Shown here: piece by piece, positions 51,374 to 61,555 of the stretch
How positions within the stretch are numbered: the stretch's first letter is position 1
Layout: each line of letters opens with the position of its first letter
Origin: Diplocloster modestus
GTDB taxonomy: Bacteria > Bacillota > Clostridia > Lachnospirales > Lachnospiraceae
Assembly: GCF_019042245.1 (NCBI RefSeq)
Contig: NZ_JAHQCX010000002.1
Span: 183,782 to 247,781, forward strand
Direction: 5' to 3'
Length of the DNA: 64,000 nt
The notes under the pieces: generated by a model
What the model saw: only the letters and a program-made list of their open reading frames with translations
Told to the model about the DNA's origin: nothing
Database searches by the model: none
Program-made: the position numbers and the translations under genes

Positions 51374-53050
51374 TTACAGTTCTAATAATTCCCGTACCTG
51401 CTGCTGTATGGTCCGGAGCCTTTTTTCCGCCTGGTCCTGGCTGCTGCCGCAGATGGAATAGTAAAATTTAATTTTGGGTTCCGTTCCGGAAGGCCTAGCG
51501 GCCATCCAGGAGCCATCGGCCCAGAAAAACTTTAACACATCGGATCTGGGCAGCTCTTCCGTTTCCTGCAGATAGTCTGTCATTTTTATTGTACCTGGTA
51601 TCGCGCGGATGCCTTCTTTTCGGAGCTTTGCCATGCTGTTTCGGATCTGCTCCACCCCCTTGGCTCCTTCCAAGGTATAGGAGGACAAGGCATCCAGATA
51701 ATAACCGTATTTCTTATACAATAGCTCCAGCTCATCGACCAGGGTTCTGCCCTTTGCTTTGCAGGCGGCCGCCATCTCACTGATCAGCAGGGAGGCCACT
51801 ACCGCGTCCTTGTCTCTGGCGTGGGTACCCACCAGATAACCATAGCTTTCCTCATAGCCAATGACAAAGTTCTTTTCTCCTGTGCGTTCAAATTCTGTGA
51901 TCTTGTCACCGATAAATTTGAACCCGGTCAGCGTATTTACCACCTGGAGGCCATAATCCGCAGCGATGCGGGCTCCCAGATCATTGGTTACAATAGTTTT
52001 GATCAGTGTACTGCGCTCCGACAGGGCGGAGGCATTCTTTTCACATACATTGGCCACCAGGAGCGCGCCGATCTGATTCCCCGTGAGCAGGCGATATTCT
52101 CCCTGATGGAGCACTCCCACTCCGACTCTGTCGCAGTCCGGGTCAGTTCCAAGCACCAGATCCGCCTCTTCATGCTTTGCCTGTGCAAGGGCCAGATTAA
52201 GTGCGTCCCTTTCCTCCGGATTCGGAGAGCGCACGGTGGAAAAATCACCGTCCGGTTCTTCCTGCGCAGCCACTACAAAAACCTGTGTGAAACCTGCTTT
52301 TTTCAGCGCTCTTCGGACAGGCTGGTTTCCGGTTCCATGGAGCGGCGTATATACGATGCGAAGAGCTGCCTTCGCTTCTTTATCTTGCAGGATGGATTGT
52401 GTCAGCACAGCTTCCAGGAAGGCTTCCAATACCTCTTCGCCTAACCGTTCGATCCGTCCTTCCTGCAGCGCCGTCCGGTAATCCGCATACGGTATTTTCT
52501 GCTGATCTCTCACCTCTTCCACATAGCGGATCACATATTCCGCTTTCTCGGGAATCAGCTGGCATCCTTTTTCGTCATAGATCTTGTAACCGTTGTATTC
52601 TTTTGGATTATGGCTGGCCGTGATTACGATGCCCATCTGACTGTTCAGATAGGGAACGGCGAAGGACAATACAGGGGTCGGCATCAGGGTGCTGAACAGC
52701 GTTACATGTATTTTGCAGGCTGCCAATACTCCGGCTGCTTCCGTTGCGAACTCCTCGGAATGATTTCTGGAATCGTAGGCGATCACTGCCCGAAGAGGTG
52801 TCTGGGCGCCTGCATAGCGGGCTTTCAACGCGTTTGCTGCTCCATAGGTCGCTTTGCGGACCGTATAGCGGTTCATCCGGTTTGTCCCCGCTCCCATTTT
52901 TCCCCGCAGGCCGCCTGTTCCGAAGGCCAGGTCTTTATAGAAACGGTCCTGTATCTCCTCTTCCGTCAGATTCCTCAGTTCTGTTTTCGTGTCATCGTCA
53001 ATGTAGGATGCTTGGAGCCACTCTTCATAGATATTTTTGTAATCTCTCAT
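51374..53050 (-). CDS. Phosphoglucomutase/phosphomannomutase
   Basis: A protein of 558 residues of the alpha-D-phosphohexomutase superfamily. The catalytic Ser lies in TASHNPKEYNGYK, the metal loop is GTDPDCDRVGVG, the sugar loop GYEESYGYLVG and the phosphate site RPSGTEPKIKFY. The family turns hexose-6-phosphate into hexose-1-phosphate; here, between GDP-mannose genes, mannose is the likely sugar. The length matches PgcA-type enzymes. AAAGG lies nine bases before the ATG. A gap of 41 bases precedes manC. Confidence 0.92.
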   Translation of the reverse strand: MRDYKNIYEEWLQASYIDDDTKTELRNLTEEEIQDRFYKDLAFGTGGLRGKMGAGTNRMNRYTVRKATYGAANALKARYAGAQTPLRAVIAYDSRNHSEEFATEAAGVLAACKIHVTLFSTLMPTPVLSFAVPYLNSQMGIVITASHNPKEYNGYKIYDEKGCQLIPEKAEYVIRYVEEVRDQQKIPYADYRTALQEGRIERLGEEVLEAFLEAVLTQSILQDKEAKAALRIVYTPLHGTGNQPVRRALKKAGFTQVFVVAAQEEPDGDFSTVRSPNPEERDALNLALAQAKHEEADLVLGTDPDCDRVGVGVLHQGEYRLLTGNQIGALLVANVCEKNASALSERSTLIKTIVTNDLGARIAADYGLQVVNTLTGFKFIGDKITEFERTGEKNFVIGYEESYGYLVGTHARDKDAVVASLLISEMAAACKAKGRTLVDELELLYKKYGYYLDALSSYTLEGAKGVEQIRNSMAKLRKEGIRAIPGTIKMTDYLQETEELPRSDVLKFFWADGSWMAARPSGTEPKIKFYYSICGSSQDQAEKRLRTIQQQVRELLEL

Positions 53051-53101
53051 ATTTTGGTACCTTTTCTATTTTTTTCGCTATGAGCACTTAGCGGCAGTTT
53101 T

Positions 53102-54043
53102 TTACCGTTCCGCCCTGACTTCACTATTTTTGAAATCTTCGTAAGCCAGGCGGATTCCTTCTTCCAGCTCGGTCTGATAGGTCCATCCGAGCGCGTTAAG
53201 CTTGCTGACATCCAGAAGCTTTCTGGGTGTCCCGTCGGGTTTGGAAGGATCATAGGTAATCTTCCCTTTATATCCTACCGCTTCTTTCACCAGTTCGGCC
53301 AGCTGCGCAATCGATACTTCTTTTCCAGTTCCCAGGTTGACCGTTTCATTGCCTGAATAAGTATTCATCAGATAGACACAGGCATCTGCCAGATCATCCA
53401 CGTACAGGAATTCCCGCAGCGGTTTTCCGCTCCCCCAGATTACCACCTCTTCTTTTCCCGCCTCCCGGGCTTCATGGAAGCGCCGGATCAAGGCTGGAAG
53501 TACATGGGAGTGCTCCGGATGGTAGTTATCATTGGGACCATACAGATTGGTGGGCATGACGGAAATGTAATCCGTCCCGCACTGCCGGTTCAGATACTCA
53601 CAATATTTTAATCCTGATATTTTCGCCAGTGCGTAAGCTTCATTGGTCTGCTCCAGGGAACTGGTCAGCAGACAGCTTTCCGGCATGGGCTGGGGAGCCA
53701 GCCTGGGATAAATGCAGGAACTCCCCAGAAACATTAGTTTTTTCACTCCAATTCCGTAGGCGCTGTGTATCACATTCATTTCCATGATCATATTGTCGTA
53801 CATAAAATCGGCGGGATAGCTCTGGTTTGCCATAATACCGCCTACCTTTGCCGCAGCCAGAAATACATATTCCGGCTGTTCTTCTTCAAAGAAACGCTCC
53901 ACCTCGGCCTGCCGTCTCAGATCCAGTTCTTTTGAAGTTCGTAATACCAGGTTCTGATAGCCCTGGTCATGCAGCCTGCGTATTATCGCAGAACCTACCA
54001 TTCCATGGTGTCCGGCCACGTAGATTTTGCTGTTCTTATCCAT
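53102..54043 (-). CDS. fcl: GDP-L-fucose synthase
   Basis: A protein of 313 residues of the short-chain dehydrogenase fold that epimerises and reduces GDP-4-keto-6-deoxymannose to GDP-L-fucose with [15 protein letters not shown] is the dinucleotide motif; [21 protein letters not shown] and [13 protein letters not shown] (YxxxK) are typical of Fcl. Its ATG overlaps the gmd stop by one base (TGATG), so translation is coupled. Confidence 0.96.
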   Translation of the reverse strand: MDKNSKIYVAGHHGMVGSAIIRRLHDQGYQNLVLRTSKELDLRRQAEVERFFEEEQPEYVFLAAAKVGGIMANQSYPADFMYDNMIMEMNVIHSAYGIGVKKLMFLGSSCIYPRLAPQPMPESCLLTSSLEQTNEAYALAKISGLKYCEYLNRQCGTDYISVMPTNLYGPNDNYHPEHSHVLPALIRRFHEAREAGKEEVVIWGSGKPLREFLYVDDLADACVYLMNTYSGNETVNLGTGKEVSIAQLAELVKEAVGYKGKITYDPSKPDGTPRKLLDVSKLNALGWTYQTELEEGIRLAYEDFKNSEVRAER

Positions 54044-55116
54044 CAGTGTTCACCGGCCTCTCTGAATTCCTTTGCACTGATTCCGGCTATCGATTTCATA
54101 TCTTCATCCACCATCATGGACACCAATTTCGGAAAGCTGACCTGGCGCTGCCATCCAAGCTCGCTCTCCGCCTTGGTACAGTCTCCCCAGAGGAATTCCA
54201 CCTCGGCGGGCCGGAAGAACCGGGGATCCACATCCACCAGCAGCCGGCCGGTCTTTTTGTCAAATCCCTTTTCCCCGACACCGCTTCCAACCCATTCGAT
54301 ATCGATTCCAACCTCCGCGAAAGACAATTCCACAAATTCCCTCACTGTGTGGGTTTCATTGGTCGCCAGCACATAATCGCCCGGCTTCTCCTGCTGCAGG
54401 ATTCTCCACATACCTTCCACATAGTCTCCGGCATATCCCCAGTCCCGTTTGGCATCCATATTGCCCAACGATAATTTCTCCTGTTTTCCTGCCATGATAG
54501 AGGCCACGGCCAGCGTGATCTTCCTGGTCACGAAGTTCTCGCCTCTTCTGGGCGATTCATGATTAAACAGAATTCCGTTGCAGGCAAACAGATCATAGGA
54601 TTCCCGGTAGTTTACCGTGATCCAGTAGGAATACAGCTTCGCCGCCCCATAAGGACTCTTCGGATAAAATGGTGTTTTCTCGCTCTGGGGCGCCGTCTCG
54701 GGCAGGCCGCCGAACAGTTCCGAAGTGGACGCCTGGTAAAATTTGCATTTCAGATCGCTTTCTTTTATAGCGTCCAGGATTCTGAGTGTACCGATTCCGG
54801 TAACCTCTGCCGTGTATTCCGGCACTTCGAAGGATACAGCCACGTGGGACTGGGCCGCCAGATTATAAATTTCTGAAGGACGGATTTTTTCCAGCAGGCG
54901 GTTGAGACTGCTGGTGTCGGTCAGATCTCCATAATGAAGGAAAAAAGTTATGCCATTTATTTCAGGGTCATGAATCAGGTGATCGATTCTCTCCGTACTG
55001 ATACTGCTGTGTCTTCTGATGATGCCATGCACCTCATATCCTTTTTCCAGTAACAACTCGGCCAGATAAGATCCATCCTGTCCTGTAATCCCTGTTATTA
55101 ACGCTGTGTTTTTCAT
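54043..55116 (-). CDS. gmd: GDP-mannose 4,6-dehydratase
   Basis: A protein of 357 residues that converts GDP-mannose to GDP-4-keto-6-deoxymannose. [13 protein letters not shown] is the NADP motif; [11 protein letters not shown] is the YxxxK site; [24 protein letters not shown] is highly typical of Gmd. GGAGG precedes the ATG. First gene of the operon gmd-fcl-mutase-manC, which makes GDP-L-fucose from a mannose phosphate for glycan synthesis. No fucosyltransferase is in view. Confidence 0.97.
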   Translation of the reverse strand: MKNTALITGITGQDGSYLAELLLEKGYEVHGIIRRHSSISTERIDHLIHDPEINGITFFLHYGDLTDTSSLNRLLEKIRPSEIYNLAAQSHVAVSFEVPEYTAEVTGIGTLRILDAIKESDLKCKFYQASTSELFGGLPETAPQSEKTPFYPKSPYGAAKLYSYWITVNYRESYDLFACNGILFNHESPRRGENFVTRKITLAVASIMAGKQEKLSLGNMDAKRDWGYAGDYVEGMWRILQQEKPGDYVLATNETHTVREFVELSFAEVGIDIEWVGSGVGEKGFDKKTGRLLVDVDPRFFRPAEVEFLWGDCTKAESELGWQRQVSFPKLVSMMVDEDMKSIAGISAKEFREAGEH

Positions 55117-55272
55117 TGTTTTAAATTCCTCCTTGATTGCAAAATCATTCTATTTTTCCATTATTATAAAAAAATATTCTTATCTTGCGACATCTCTTTT
55201 TTGACTTTTTCTTTTCTTTGTGAGTATATAGTAGTATACTCTAAATGTATACGTGGAAAATTGACTTATATA

Positions 55273-55314
55273 GGTAAAATATTGCTATCGCTATCGATCG
55301 GGCAATATTTTACC
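55273..55314. promoter_or_regulatory. 13-bp perfect inverted repeat in the gmd/AraC divergent region
   Basis: GGTAAAATATTGC (55273-55285) and GCAATATTTTACC (55302-55314) with a 16-base spacer containing the word CTATCG twice. No T-run follows. It may be an operator or a leader hairpin for the AraC gene 70 bases on. Confidence 0.55.
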
Positions 55315-55383
55315 ACTCGAGCAAGATACTACTGTCCGGCCTTACAAATTTTTTTAATTTAAAGAAAGGTTTGAGGGAATTAT

Positions 55384-56271
55384 ATGAGTACAGATGACAA
55401 AAAACCTGTCCGAAAAACAATGTTTGACTCCTATGCGACTTCCGAAATTATAAAATCCCATAGGGTTTTGAACACGCCCAGTGAGTTCGCCCGCGGTAAT
55501 CTCTTCTACGTCCAGGAGGTCGGTTATCTGAAAAGCCTGAAGAGCCACACCAGCCGAAGGGAGCACTTGAGTTCTTATCTGTTTTTCACGGTTCTGTCCG
55601 GAAGCGGTCAGTTCACTTACTGCGGCCGGCAGCACACGCTGCACGCCAATGACTGTATTTTCATCGACTGCAACAGGCCCTATTCTCACTGCAGCAGCGA
55701 ATCCGATCCCTGGGAGCTGATGTGGGTACATTTTAACGGCAGTCAGGCGTCCTGCTACTATAGTTTCTATGAGAGCATACTGCCCCACGCAGTATTCCAT
55801 ACGGAGCTCCAGTCTGATTTTATCACCACATTACAGACCGTTATCCAGCTTCAGAAAATCAATGATCTGCGCTCGGAATTCCTGATTTCGAAACTGCTGA
55901 CAGACCTTCTGACCCTTTGTATTACCCGCAATGACAGCCCCAGCAGCCAGGAAAGTACGGAAAAGCTGGAACAGGTCCGGGATTATCTGGATATCCATTT
56001 TGCGGAAAAAATCTCTTTGGATTCCCTGGCGGAAGAATTTTATATCAGTAAGTTTTATCTTTCCCGGGAGTTTAAGAAATATTATGGCGTCACCATCGGA
56101 GATTATCTTCGTACCAGAAGAGTGACCCACGCGAAAGAGCTGCTACGATTTACAGACAAACCGATCGATGAAATCGCGGGACTTTGCGGCATTCCGGACA
56201 GCAACTATTTTTCCAAAATGTTCCGAAAATCCGAAGGCTATTCCGCATCAGAATATCGGAAGAAATGGTAA
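55384..56271 (+). CDS. AraC family transcriptional regulator
   Basis: A protein of 295 residues. The N-terminal part is a cupin-type sensor (SRREHLSSYLFFTVLSGSGQFTYCGRQHTLHANDCIFIDCNRPYSH). The last 100 residues form the AraC DNA-binding domain (ISLDSLAEEFYISKFYLSREFKKYYGVTIGDYLRTRRVTHAKELL and IDEIAGLCGIPDSNYFSKMFRKSEGYSASEYRKKW). GAGGG lies six bases before the ATG. Divergent from the GDP-fucose operon, a possible target. Confidence 0.92.
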   Translation: MSTDDKKPVRKTMFDSYATSEIIKSHRVLNTPSEFARGNLFYVQEVGYLKSLKSHTSRREHLSSYLFFTVLSGSGQFTYCGRQHTLHANDCIFIDCNRPYSHCSSESDPWELMWVHFNGSQASCYYSFYESILPHAVFHTELQSDFITTLQTVIQLQKINDLRSEFLISKLLTDLLTLCITRNDSPSSQESTEKLEQVRDYLDIHFAEKISLDSLAEEFYISKFYLSREFKKYYGVTIGDYLRTRRVTHAKELLRFTDKPIDEIAGLCGIPDSNYFSKMFRKSEGYSASEYRKKW

Positions 56272-56278
56272 ATTACCC

Positions 56279-56394
56279 ATGCATGCCCTTCGGGCGGGCG
56301 TGCAGCACAGCTGCACGGTAAGGTATACCATTTCTGGCATCCCATAATGCATGCCCTTCGGGCGGGCGTGCAGCACAGCTGCACGGTAAGGTAT
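56279..56394 (+). repeat. 48-bp direct repeat, two copies, 68-bp period
   Basis: 56279-56326 and 56347-56394 are identical. Each contains GCCCTTCGGGC and GTGCAGCACAGCTGCAC, two small hairpins in series. They lie between the AraC gene and ahpC, 65 bases before the ahpC start. Confidence 0.95.
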
Positions 56395-56458
56395 GAAAAT
56401 CACAAAGAGCGCAGATACTATGCTCGAAAAATATTTCAAATCGAATGGAGGAAATACC

Positions 56459-57022
56459 ATGTCTTTAATAGGCAGAACTATTTGTGATTTTCAACTGCAA
56501 GCTTATCATAACGGAAAGTTTATCGAAGTAAAAAAAGAAGATTTACTGGGGAAATGGAATGTCCTGTTTTTCTATCCGGCAGATTTTACATTTGTGTGTC
56601 CCACCGAACTGGAAGACCTGGCCGATAATTACAGTAAATTCAGAGAGCTGAACTGTGAGATTTATTCCATATCCACCGATTCTCACTTCGTGCATAAGGC
56701 CTGGCACGATGCTTCAAAGACTATTCAGAAAATCCAATATCCCATGCTGGCCGATCCAATCGGAATTCTGACCAGGGATCTGGACGTGTATATCGAAGAG
56801 AGCGGCATGGCGGAGCGCGGCACCTTTCTGATTAACCCGGAAGGTGATGTGGTTCTATACGAAATAAACGCCGGCGGTATCGGCCGTAACGCGGAAGAAT
56901 TGATCCGGAAAATTCATGCTGCCCAGTTCGTGGCGGAACACGGGGATGAGGTATGCCCTGCCAAATGGCAGCCAGGCGCGCAGACCCTAAAACCCAGCCT
57001 GGATCTGGTAGGTATGATCTGA
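56459..57022 (+). CDS. ahpC: Alkyl hydroperoxide reductase subunit C (peroxiredoxin)
   Basis: A protein of 187 residues, the standard length for typical two-Cys AhpC. The peroxidatic Cys is in FTFVCPTELEDL (near 46) and the resolving Cys in DEVCPAKWQPG (near 165). It reduces H2O2 and organic peroxides and is recharged by the next gene product. ATG 56459 has GGAGG seven bases before it; a frame starting at 56393 is not used. It is followed after 13 bases by the reductase gene. Confidence 0.96.
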   Translation: MSLIGRTICDFQLQAYHNGKFIEVKKEDLLGKWNVLFFYPADFTFVCPTELEDLADNYSKFRELNCEIYSISTDSHFVHKAWHDASKTIQKIQYPMLADPIGILTRDLDVYIEESGMAERGTFLINPEGDVVLYEINAGGIGRNAEELIRKIHAAQFVAEHGDEVCPAKWQPGAQTLKPSLDLVGMI

Positions 57023-57035
57023 CCGGGTGGAACTT

Positions 57036-58739
57036 ATGAAAAAAAATGATAATTTTTATGATATGATCATCATCGGCGCCGGGCCGGCCGGCTTAAGCGC
57101 GGGAATCTACGCCGCCCGGGCAAAATTTAAAACCCTGCTGATCGAAAAAGGCGAGATCGGCGGTCAGATAAATATTTCATCCGTGGTTGTAAACTATCCG
57201 GGTGTGATCCGCGCGGACGGGAAAAAGCTGACGGAAGATATGCGTAAGCAGGCCGTAAATTTCGGCGCCGGGTTTTTGAACGCTATTGTCCTGGATGTGG
57301 ATTTTTCAGGCCCGGTTAAAAAGATCAAAACATCCGTGGGTGATTACGAAGCGCTTGGCGTCATACTGGCGACAGGTGCCAACCCCCGCACTTTGGGTTT
57401 CCCGGGCGAAGAAGAGTTCAAAGGACATGGTATCGCCTATTGCGCCACCTGTGACGGAGAATTTTTCACCGGGATGGACGTTTTTGTCGTAGGCGGCGGA
57501 TATGCGGCTGCCGAAGAATCCGTATTTCTTACAAAATACGCAAAAAAAGTAACGGTTCTCGTGCGGGAACCCGAATTCACCTGTGCCAGGGGCGTAGCGG
57601 AACAGGTGCTAAACCATCCCAAAATCGATGTCAAATTCCATACGGAAGTGCTGGAAACCGGCGGCGATAGCTGCCTGCGATGGCTGAAATACCAAAACAA
57701 TGAGACCGGGGAAATCACAGAATATCATCCGGAAGGAGCAGACGAGACCTTCGGCATCTTTATCTTCGTCGGATATGCTCCCGCCTCCGCTCTCTTCAAC
57801 GGGAAAGTGGATCTGGACCGGCAGGGATATATTCTCACGGATCAGAATCTACAGACAAATGTCCCCGGCGTTTTTGCAGCCGGAGACATCTGTGTCAAAC
57901 CTTTGCGCCAGGTAGTGACTGCCGTATCCGACGGTGCTCTGTGCGCGACGAATCTGGAACACTATGTGGAAGAAATGTATCGAACCCTTGGATTGAAGCG
58001 GGAAACTCCGGATGCTGATACCTCTGCGCACTCTGCGGCAGCTTCTGAACCCGAAACGTCCCAGCTTGAGCAGTCCGCAAATGCCCCTTCCGGACCTTCA
58101 GAAGGTTTTGTAGATGAAGAAATGCGCAAGTCCCTGATGGGAATCTTTGCTAAATTCAGCAGGCCGGTTACCCTGACCGCCTTTTTGGATGAAACCGGAA
58201 CACTTTCCCTGGAGATCCGACAGCTATTCTCCGATCTGAAAGGGTTGTCCGACAAACTCTCCCTGTGTTTGATCAATAAAGGCGAAAAGCCTGCTTTAGA
58301 AAAGCAGGCTGCTGTGGCATATTATCCCTGTATCGCCCTTTTTAACCACGTCGGAGAATTTACCGGCATCAAATTCCACGGGGTACCAGGCGGACATGAA
58401 TTCAATTCGTTTATCATCGCTCTCTATAACACAGCCGGTCCTGGGCAGCCGCTTGACGAACCTCTGTTACACAGAATCCGGAAAGTGACCGGGCCGGTAA
58501 ATATAAAAATAGCGGTTTCTCTATCCTGCACATTCTGTCCCGACGTGGTGATGGCCTGCCAGCGAATAGCTCTTGAGAATCCTTCAATCACGGCGGAAAT
58601 GATCGACATCAATCATTTTCCTGATTTCAAAAACAGATACAGCATTATGAGTGTCCCCTGCATTATCATCAACGACAACCGGACGGTCTTCGGCAGCAGA
58701 AGTATAGAAGAAATCGTGAAATTACTGGAAGAGGGATAG
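57036..58739 (+). CDS. AhpF-like disulfide reductase with reversed domain order
   Basis: A protein of 567 residues. Residues 10-315 are a thioredoxin reductase (GAGPAGLSAGIYAAR for FAD, CATCDGEF active site near 140, VVGGGYAAAEE for NAD(P)H). A Ser/Glu/Pro linker (about 320-360) leads to a C-terminal tandem thioredoxin-fold domain like the N-terminal domain of AhpF, with active site CTFC (near 500). In classical AhpF this domain is at the N terminus, so the order is swapped. It should pass electrons from NAD(P)H to AhpC. GGTGG lies five bases before the ATG. Confidence 0.92.
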   Translation: MKKNDNFYDMIIIGAGPAGLSAGIYAARAKFKTLLIEKGEIGGQINISSVVVNYPGVIRADGKKLTEDMRKQAVNFGAGFLNAIVLDVDFSGPVKKIKTSVGDYEALGVILATGANPRTLGFPGEEEFKGHGIAYCATCDGEFFTGMDVFVVGGGYAAAEESVFLTKYAKKVTVLVREPEFTCARGVAEQVLNHPKIDVKFHTEVLETGGDSCLRWLKYQNNETGEITEYHPEGADETFGIFIFVGYAPASALFNGKVDLDRQGYILTDQNLQTNVPGVFAAGDICVKPLRQVVTAVSDGALCATNLEHYVEEMYRTLGLKRETPDADTSAHSAAASEPETSQLEQSANAPSGPSEGFVDEEMRKSLMGIFAKFSRPVTLTAFLDETGTLSLEIRQLFSDLKGLSDKLSLCLINKGEKPALEKQAAVAYYPCIALFNHVGEFTGIKFHGVPGGHEFNSFIIALYNTAGPGQPLDEPLLHRIRKVTGPVNIKIAVSLSCTFCPDVVMACQRIALENPSITAEMIDINHFPDFKNRYSIMSVPCIIINDNRTVFGSRSIEEIVKLLEEG

Positions 58740-58745
58740 GTCTTC

Positions 58746-60185
58746 CTAATTTCTCCTCCAGGTAGCCGGTTTGAATAAAATTAACAGCGGAAACAGTTCC
58801 AGCCGTCCAGCCAGCATGTCAAAGATCAGAACCAGCTTGGAGAAGCCGGAAAACATCCCAAAATTTTGGGATGGTCCAACCATCTCCAGGCCGGGTCCGA
58901 TATTATTCAGGGTAGCAGCTACCGCTGTAAAATTAGATGTCAGATTGAATTCATCCACACTGATGAGTAAAACGGAAAAGGAAAACACCATGACATAGGC
59001 GATCAAAAAAACATTGACCGAACGAACCACCTCATGTTCAACGCTTCGCCCATTGATCTGTATTTTTTTAATATTTCTGGAGTGGATTAAAGTATTCAGC
59101 TCTTTCTTTACCGTTTTCAATAAAATCACGAATCGTGATACCTTAATACCGCCGCCGGTACTGCCCGCACAGGCTCCGACGAACATCAGCATAACCAGGA
59201 TCGTCTTGGACATCTGCGGCCACAGGTCAAAGTCCACAGTAGAAAATCCGGTCGTAGTAATAATGGAAGCAACCTGAAAAGACGCATGCCGAAAAGCGCT
59301 CTCCCAGTTGGGGAACAGCTTATGAATATCAAATGTCACGATCAGGATCGCCACCAGGATAATACCCAGGTAATATCTTATCTCCTCGAATTTAAACGCC
59401 TGCGCAAACTTTCGGATCAGCAGCAGAAAGTACACATTAAAATTGATCCCGAACAGTATCATAAACACGGTAACGACGTATTGGAGATAGGGGGAATAGG
59501 ATGAAAAACTGTCATTTTTCACACCGAAACCTCCGGTACCTGCAGTCCCGAACGTACTGCACAGGGCTTCAAACAGCGGCATTTTCCCTGCCAGCAGAAA
59601 CAAAACCTCAATGATCGTAATCACGATATAAATTCCGTAAAGAATCATTGCCGTGGACCTCACCTTGGGCACAAACTTGCCGACGGACGGACCGGGGCTT
59701 TCCGCCCGCATCAGATGGATATCATTTCCACCGCCAAAGGGCAGAACCGCCAGGACAAAGACCAGAACACCCATGCCGCCGATCCAGTGTGTAAAGCTTC
59801 TCCAGAACAAAGCACAGTGGGACATGGATTCCACATCCGACAGAATGCTGGCTCCGGTCGTTGTAAAACCGGATACGGTTTCAAACAGCGCGTCTACGAC
59901 TCCTTTTATTTCCCCGCTGATCAGAAACGGCAGGGCACCGATGATACTCATCATAATCCAGCACAAGGCCACCGTCACAAAACCTTCTCTGGTATAAAAT
60001 ATCTTATTCGAAGGTCTCTTCATCGTCATGATCTGCCCCAGCAAAAAGCACAGAAGCATGACCAGCAAAAAGGCGTATCCGCTCTTTTCCCGATAGATCA
60101 CCGCTACCAGACAGGGAAGGGTCATAAAAACCGCCTCTATTTTCAGGACCATTCCCAGTATATAGATTATCATTTTATAATTCAT
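58746..60185 (-). CDS. trkH: Potassium uptake protein TrkH
   Basis: A membrane protein of 479 residues that forms the K+ pore. The four selectivity-filter segments are visible: TTTGASI, TAGTGGFG, TTTGFST and NNIGPGL. It partners TrkA, whose gene ends 11 bases upstream. GAAGAGG precedes the ATG by six bases. It converges on the ahpF-like gene with only six bases between stops. Confidence 0.96.
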   Translation of the reverse strand: MNYKMIIYILGMVLKIEAVFMTLPCLVAVIYREKSGYAFLLVMLLCFLLGQIMTMKRPSNKIFYTREGFVTVALCWIMMSIIGALPFLISGEIKGVVDALFETVSGFTTTGASILSDVESMSHCALFWRSFTHWIGGMGVLVFVLAVLPFGGGNDIHLMRAESPGPSVGKFVPKVRSTAMILYGIYIVITIIEVLFLLAGKMPLFEALCSTFGTAGTGGFGVKNDSFSSYSPYLQYVVTVFMILFGINFNVYFLLLIRKFAQAFKFEEIRYYLGIILVAILIVTFDIHKLFPNWESAFRHASFQVASIITTTGFSTVDFDLWPQMSKTILVMLMFVGACAGSTGGGIKVSRFVILLKTVKKELNTLIHSRNIKKIQINGRSVEHEVVRSVNVFLIAYVMVFSFSVLLISVDEFNLTSNFTAVAATLNNIGPGLEMVGPSQNFGMFSGFSKLVLIFDMLAGRLELFPLLILFKPATWRRN

Positions 60186-60196
60186 AGCGAACCTCT

Positions 60197-61555
60197 TCAG
60201 TGTTTTAATATGTCCTTTAAATCATTCAGGCCAGTGTTGGTGGTTACCACGATCACCGTATCTCCCACTTCGATTGTGTCCTGTCCTTTCGGGATGATGA
60301 TCCTTTGTTCCCGGTTAATACAGCAGAGCAGCAGGTTTTCTTTCAGATTCAGTTTTTCCAGCGGAATCCCCACTACCGGTGAGTTCTCATGCACACAGAA
60401 TTCCAGCGCCTCCGCCCGGTTTTCGATGATCCGGTACAGGGTTTCCACGTTACTGCCGATCGAATTCTGCATGGCACGCACGTACTGGATAATATAATTG
60501 GCTGTAATGTATTTCGGATAAATAATACTGTCGATATCCAGCTGATCGATAATCTGGTCAAAGGATATCCGGTTCACCTTCGTGATCAATTTGGCCTTCG
60601 ACTGGCTCTTGGCATACAGGGCCAGCAATATATTCTCTTCATCCAGATTCGTCAGCGCCACAAACGCATCCGCCTGGCGGATTCCCTCTTCCAGCAGAAT
60701 ACTCTGATCGGTTCCGTCTCCGTATATGATCGTTGCCTTTGGCAGCAGCTCGCTTAATTCTTCGCAGCGGCCCCTGTCCAACTCTATGATTTTTACCGAT
60801 ATGCCCATCGCTTCCAGCTGCTTCGAAAGATAATAGGATATTTTCCCGCCGCCTACTACCATCGCATTCTTGATTCGGTTATTGGCGATCCCAATTCGGT
60901 GAAAGAAGTCGGCAGACTGCCTTGGCGGCGCCACGATGGACACGATATCCCCTTCCCGGAGGATAAAATTACCGGACGGGATGATCACATCCTCCCCTCT
61001 TTCCACCGCGCAGATCAGGATATCACAGCGGAATTTTCCTCTGATATCGGTGATCCTCATCTGATCCAAATGATATTCCGGATAGATTTTGAATTTTAAC
61101 AGCTCCACCTTTCCCTTGGCAAACGTGTCGATCCGTATGGCTGACGGAAACTTCAGGATACGGGCGATCTCCATGGATGCCGCAAACTCGGGATTAATCA
61201 CCATAGACAGTCCCAGTTCCTCCTTTATGTACCGCACTTCCTTATTATAGATCGGGTTGCGAACCCGGGCGATGGTCTGGCAATTTCCAGCTTTCTTGGC
61301 GAACAGACAGCACAGCAGGTTCAATTCATCAGATCCTGTCACTGCGACCAGCAGATCCGCCGTCTCCACTCCGGCTTCCATCTGCGTGCTGTAGCTGGCG
61401 CCGTTTCCCGCCACCCCCATCACATCAAAGGTATTGGCAATCCGCTGCAGCTTGTCTCCATCCCGGTCGATCAGGGTGATGTTATGTCCTTCCCGGCTGA
61501 GCTGTTCTACCAGTGTCACCCCTACTTTTCCGCCGCCTACGATGATAATTTCCAT
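60197..61555 (-). CDS. trkA: Trk system potassium regulatory subunit TrkA
   Basis: A cytosolic protein of 452 residues that gates TrkH. It has two TrkA_N/TrkA_C pairs: IVGGGKVGVTLVEQL (1-), then AMVVGGGKISYYLSKQL (about 228-), each a Rossmann fold binding NAD(H) or ATP. The TrkA_C parts (IIPSGNFILREGDIVSIVAP and IIIPKGQDTIEVGDTVIVVT) follow. GGGAGG lies six bases before the ATG. First gene of trkA-trkH. Confidence 0.96.
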   Translation of the reverse strand: MEIIIVGGGKVGVTLVEQLSREGHNITLIDRDGDKLQRIANTFDVMGVAGNGASYSTQMEAGVETADLLVAVTGSDELNLLCCLFAKKAGNCQTIARVRNPIYNKEVRYIKEELGLSMVINPEFAASMEIARILKFPSAIRIDTFAKGKVELLKFKIYPEYHLDQMRITDIRGKFRCDILICAVERGEDVIIPSGNFILREGDIVSIVAPPRQSADFFHRIGIANNRIKNAMVVGGGKISYYLSKQLEAMGISVKIIELDRGRCEELSELLPKATIIYGDGTDQSILLEEGIRQADAFVALTNLDEENILLALYAKSQSKAKLITKVNRISFDQIIDQLDIDSIIYPKYITANYIIQYVRAMQNSIGSNVETLYRIIENRAEALEFCVHENSPVVGIPLEKLNLKENLLLCCINREQRIIIPKGQDTIEVGDTVIVVTTNTGLNDLKDILKH

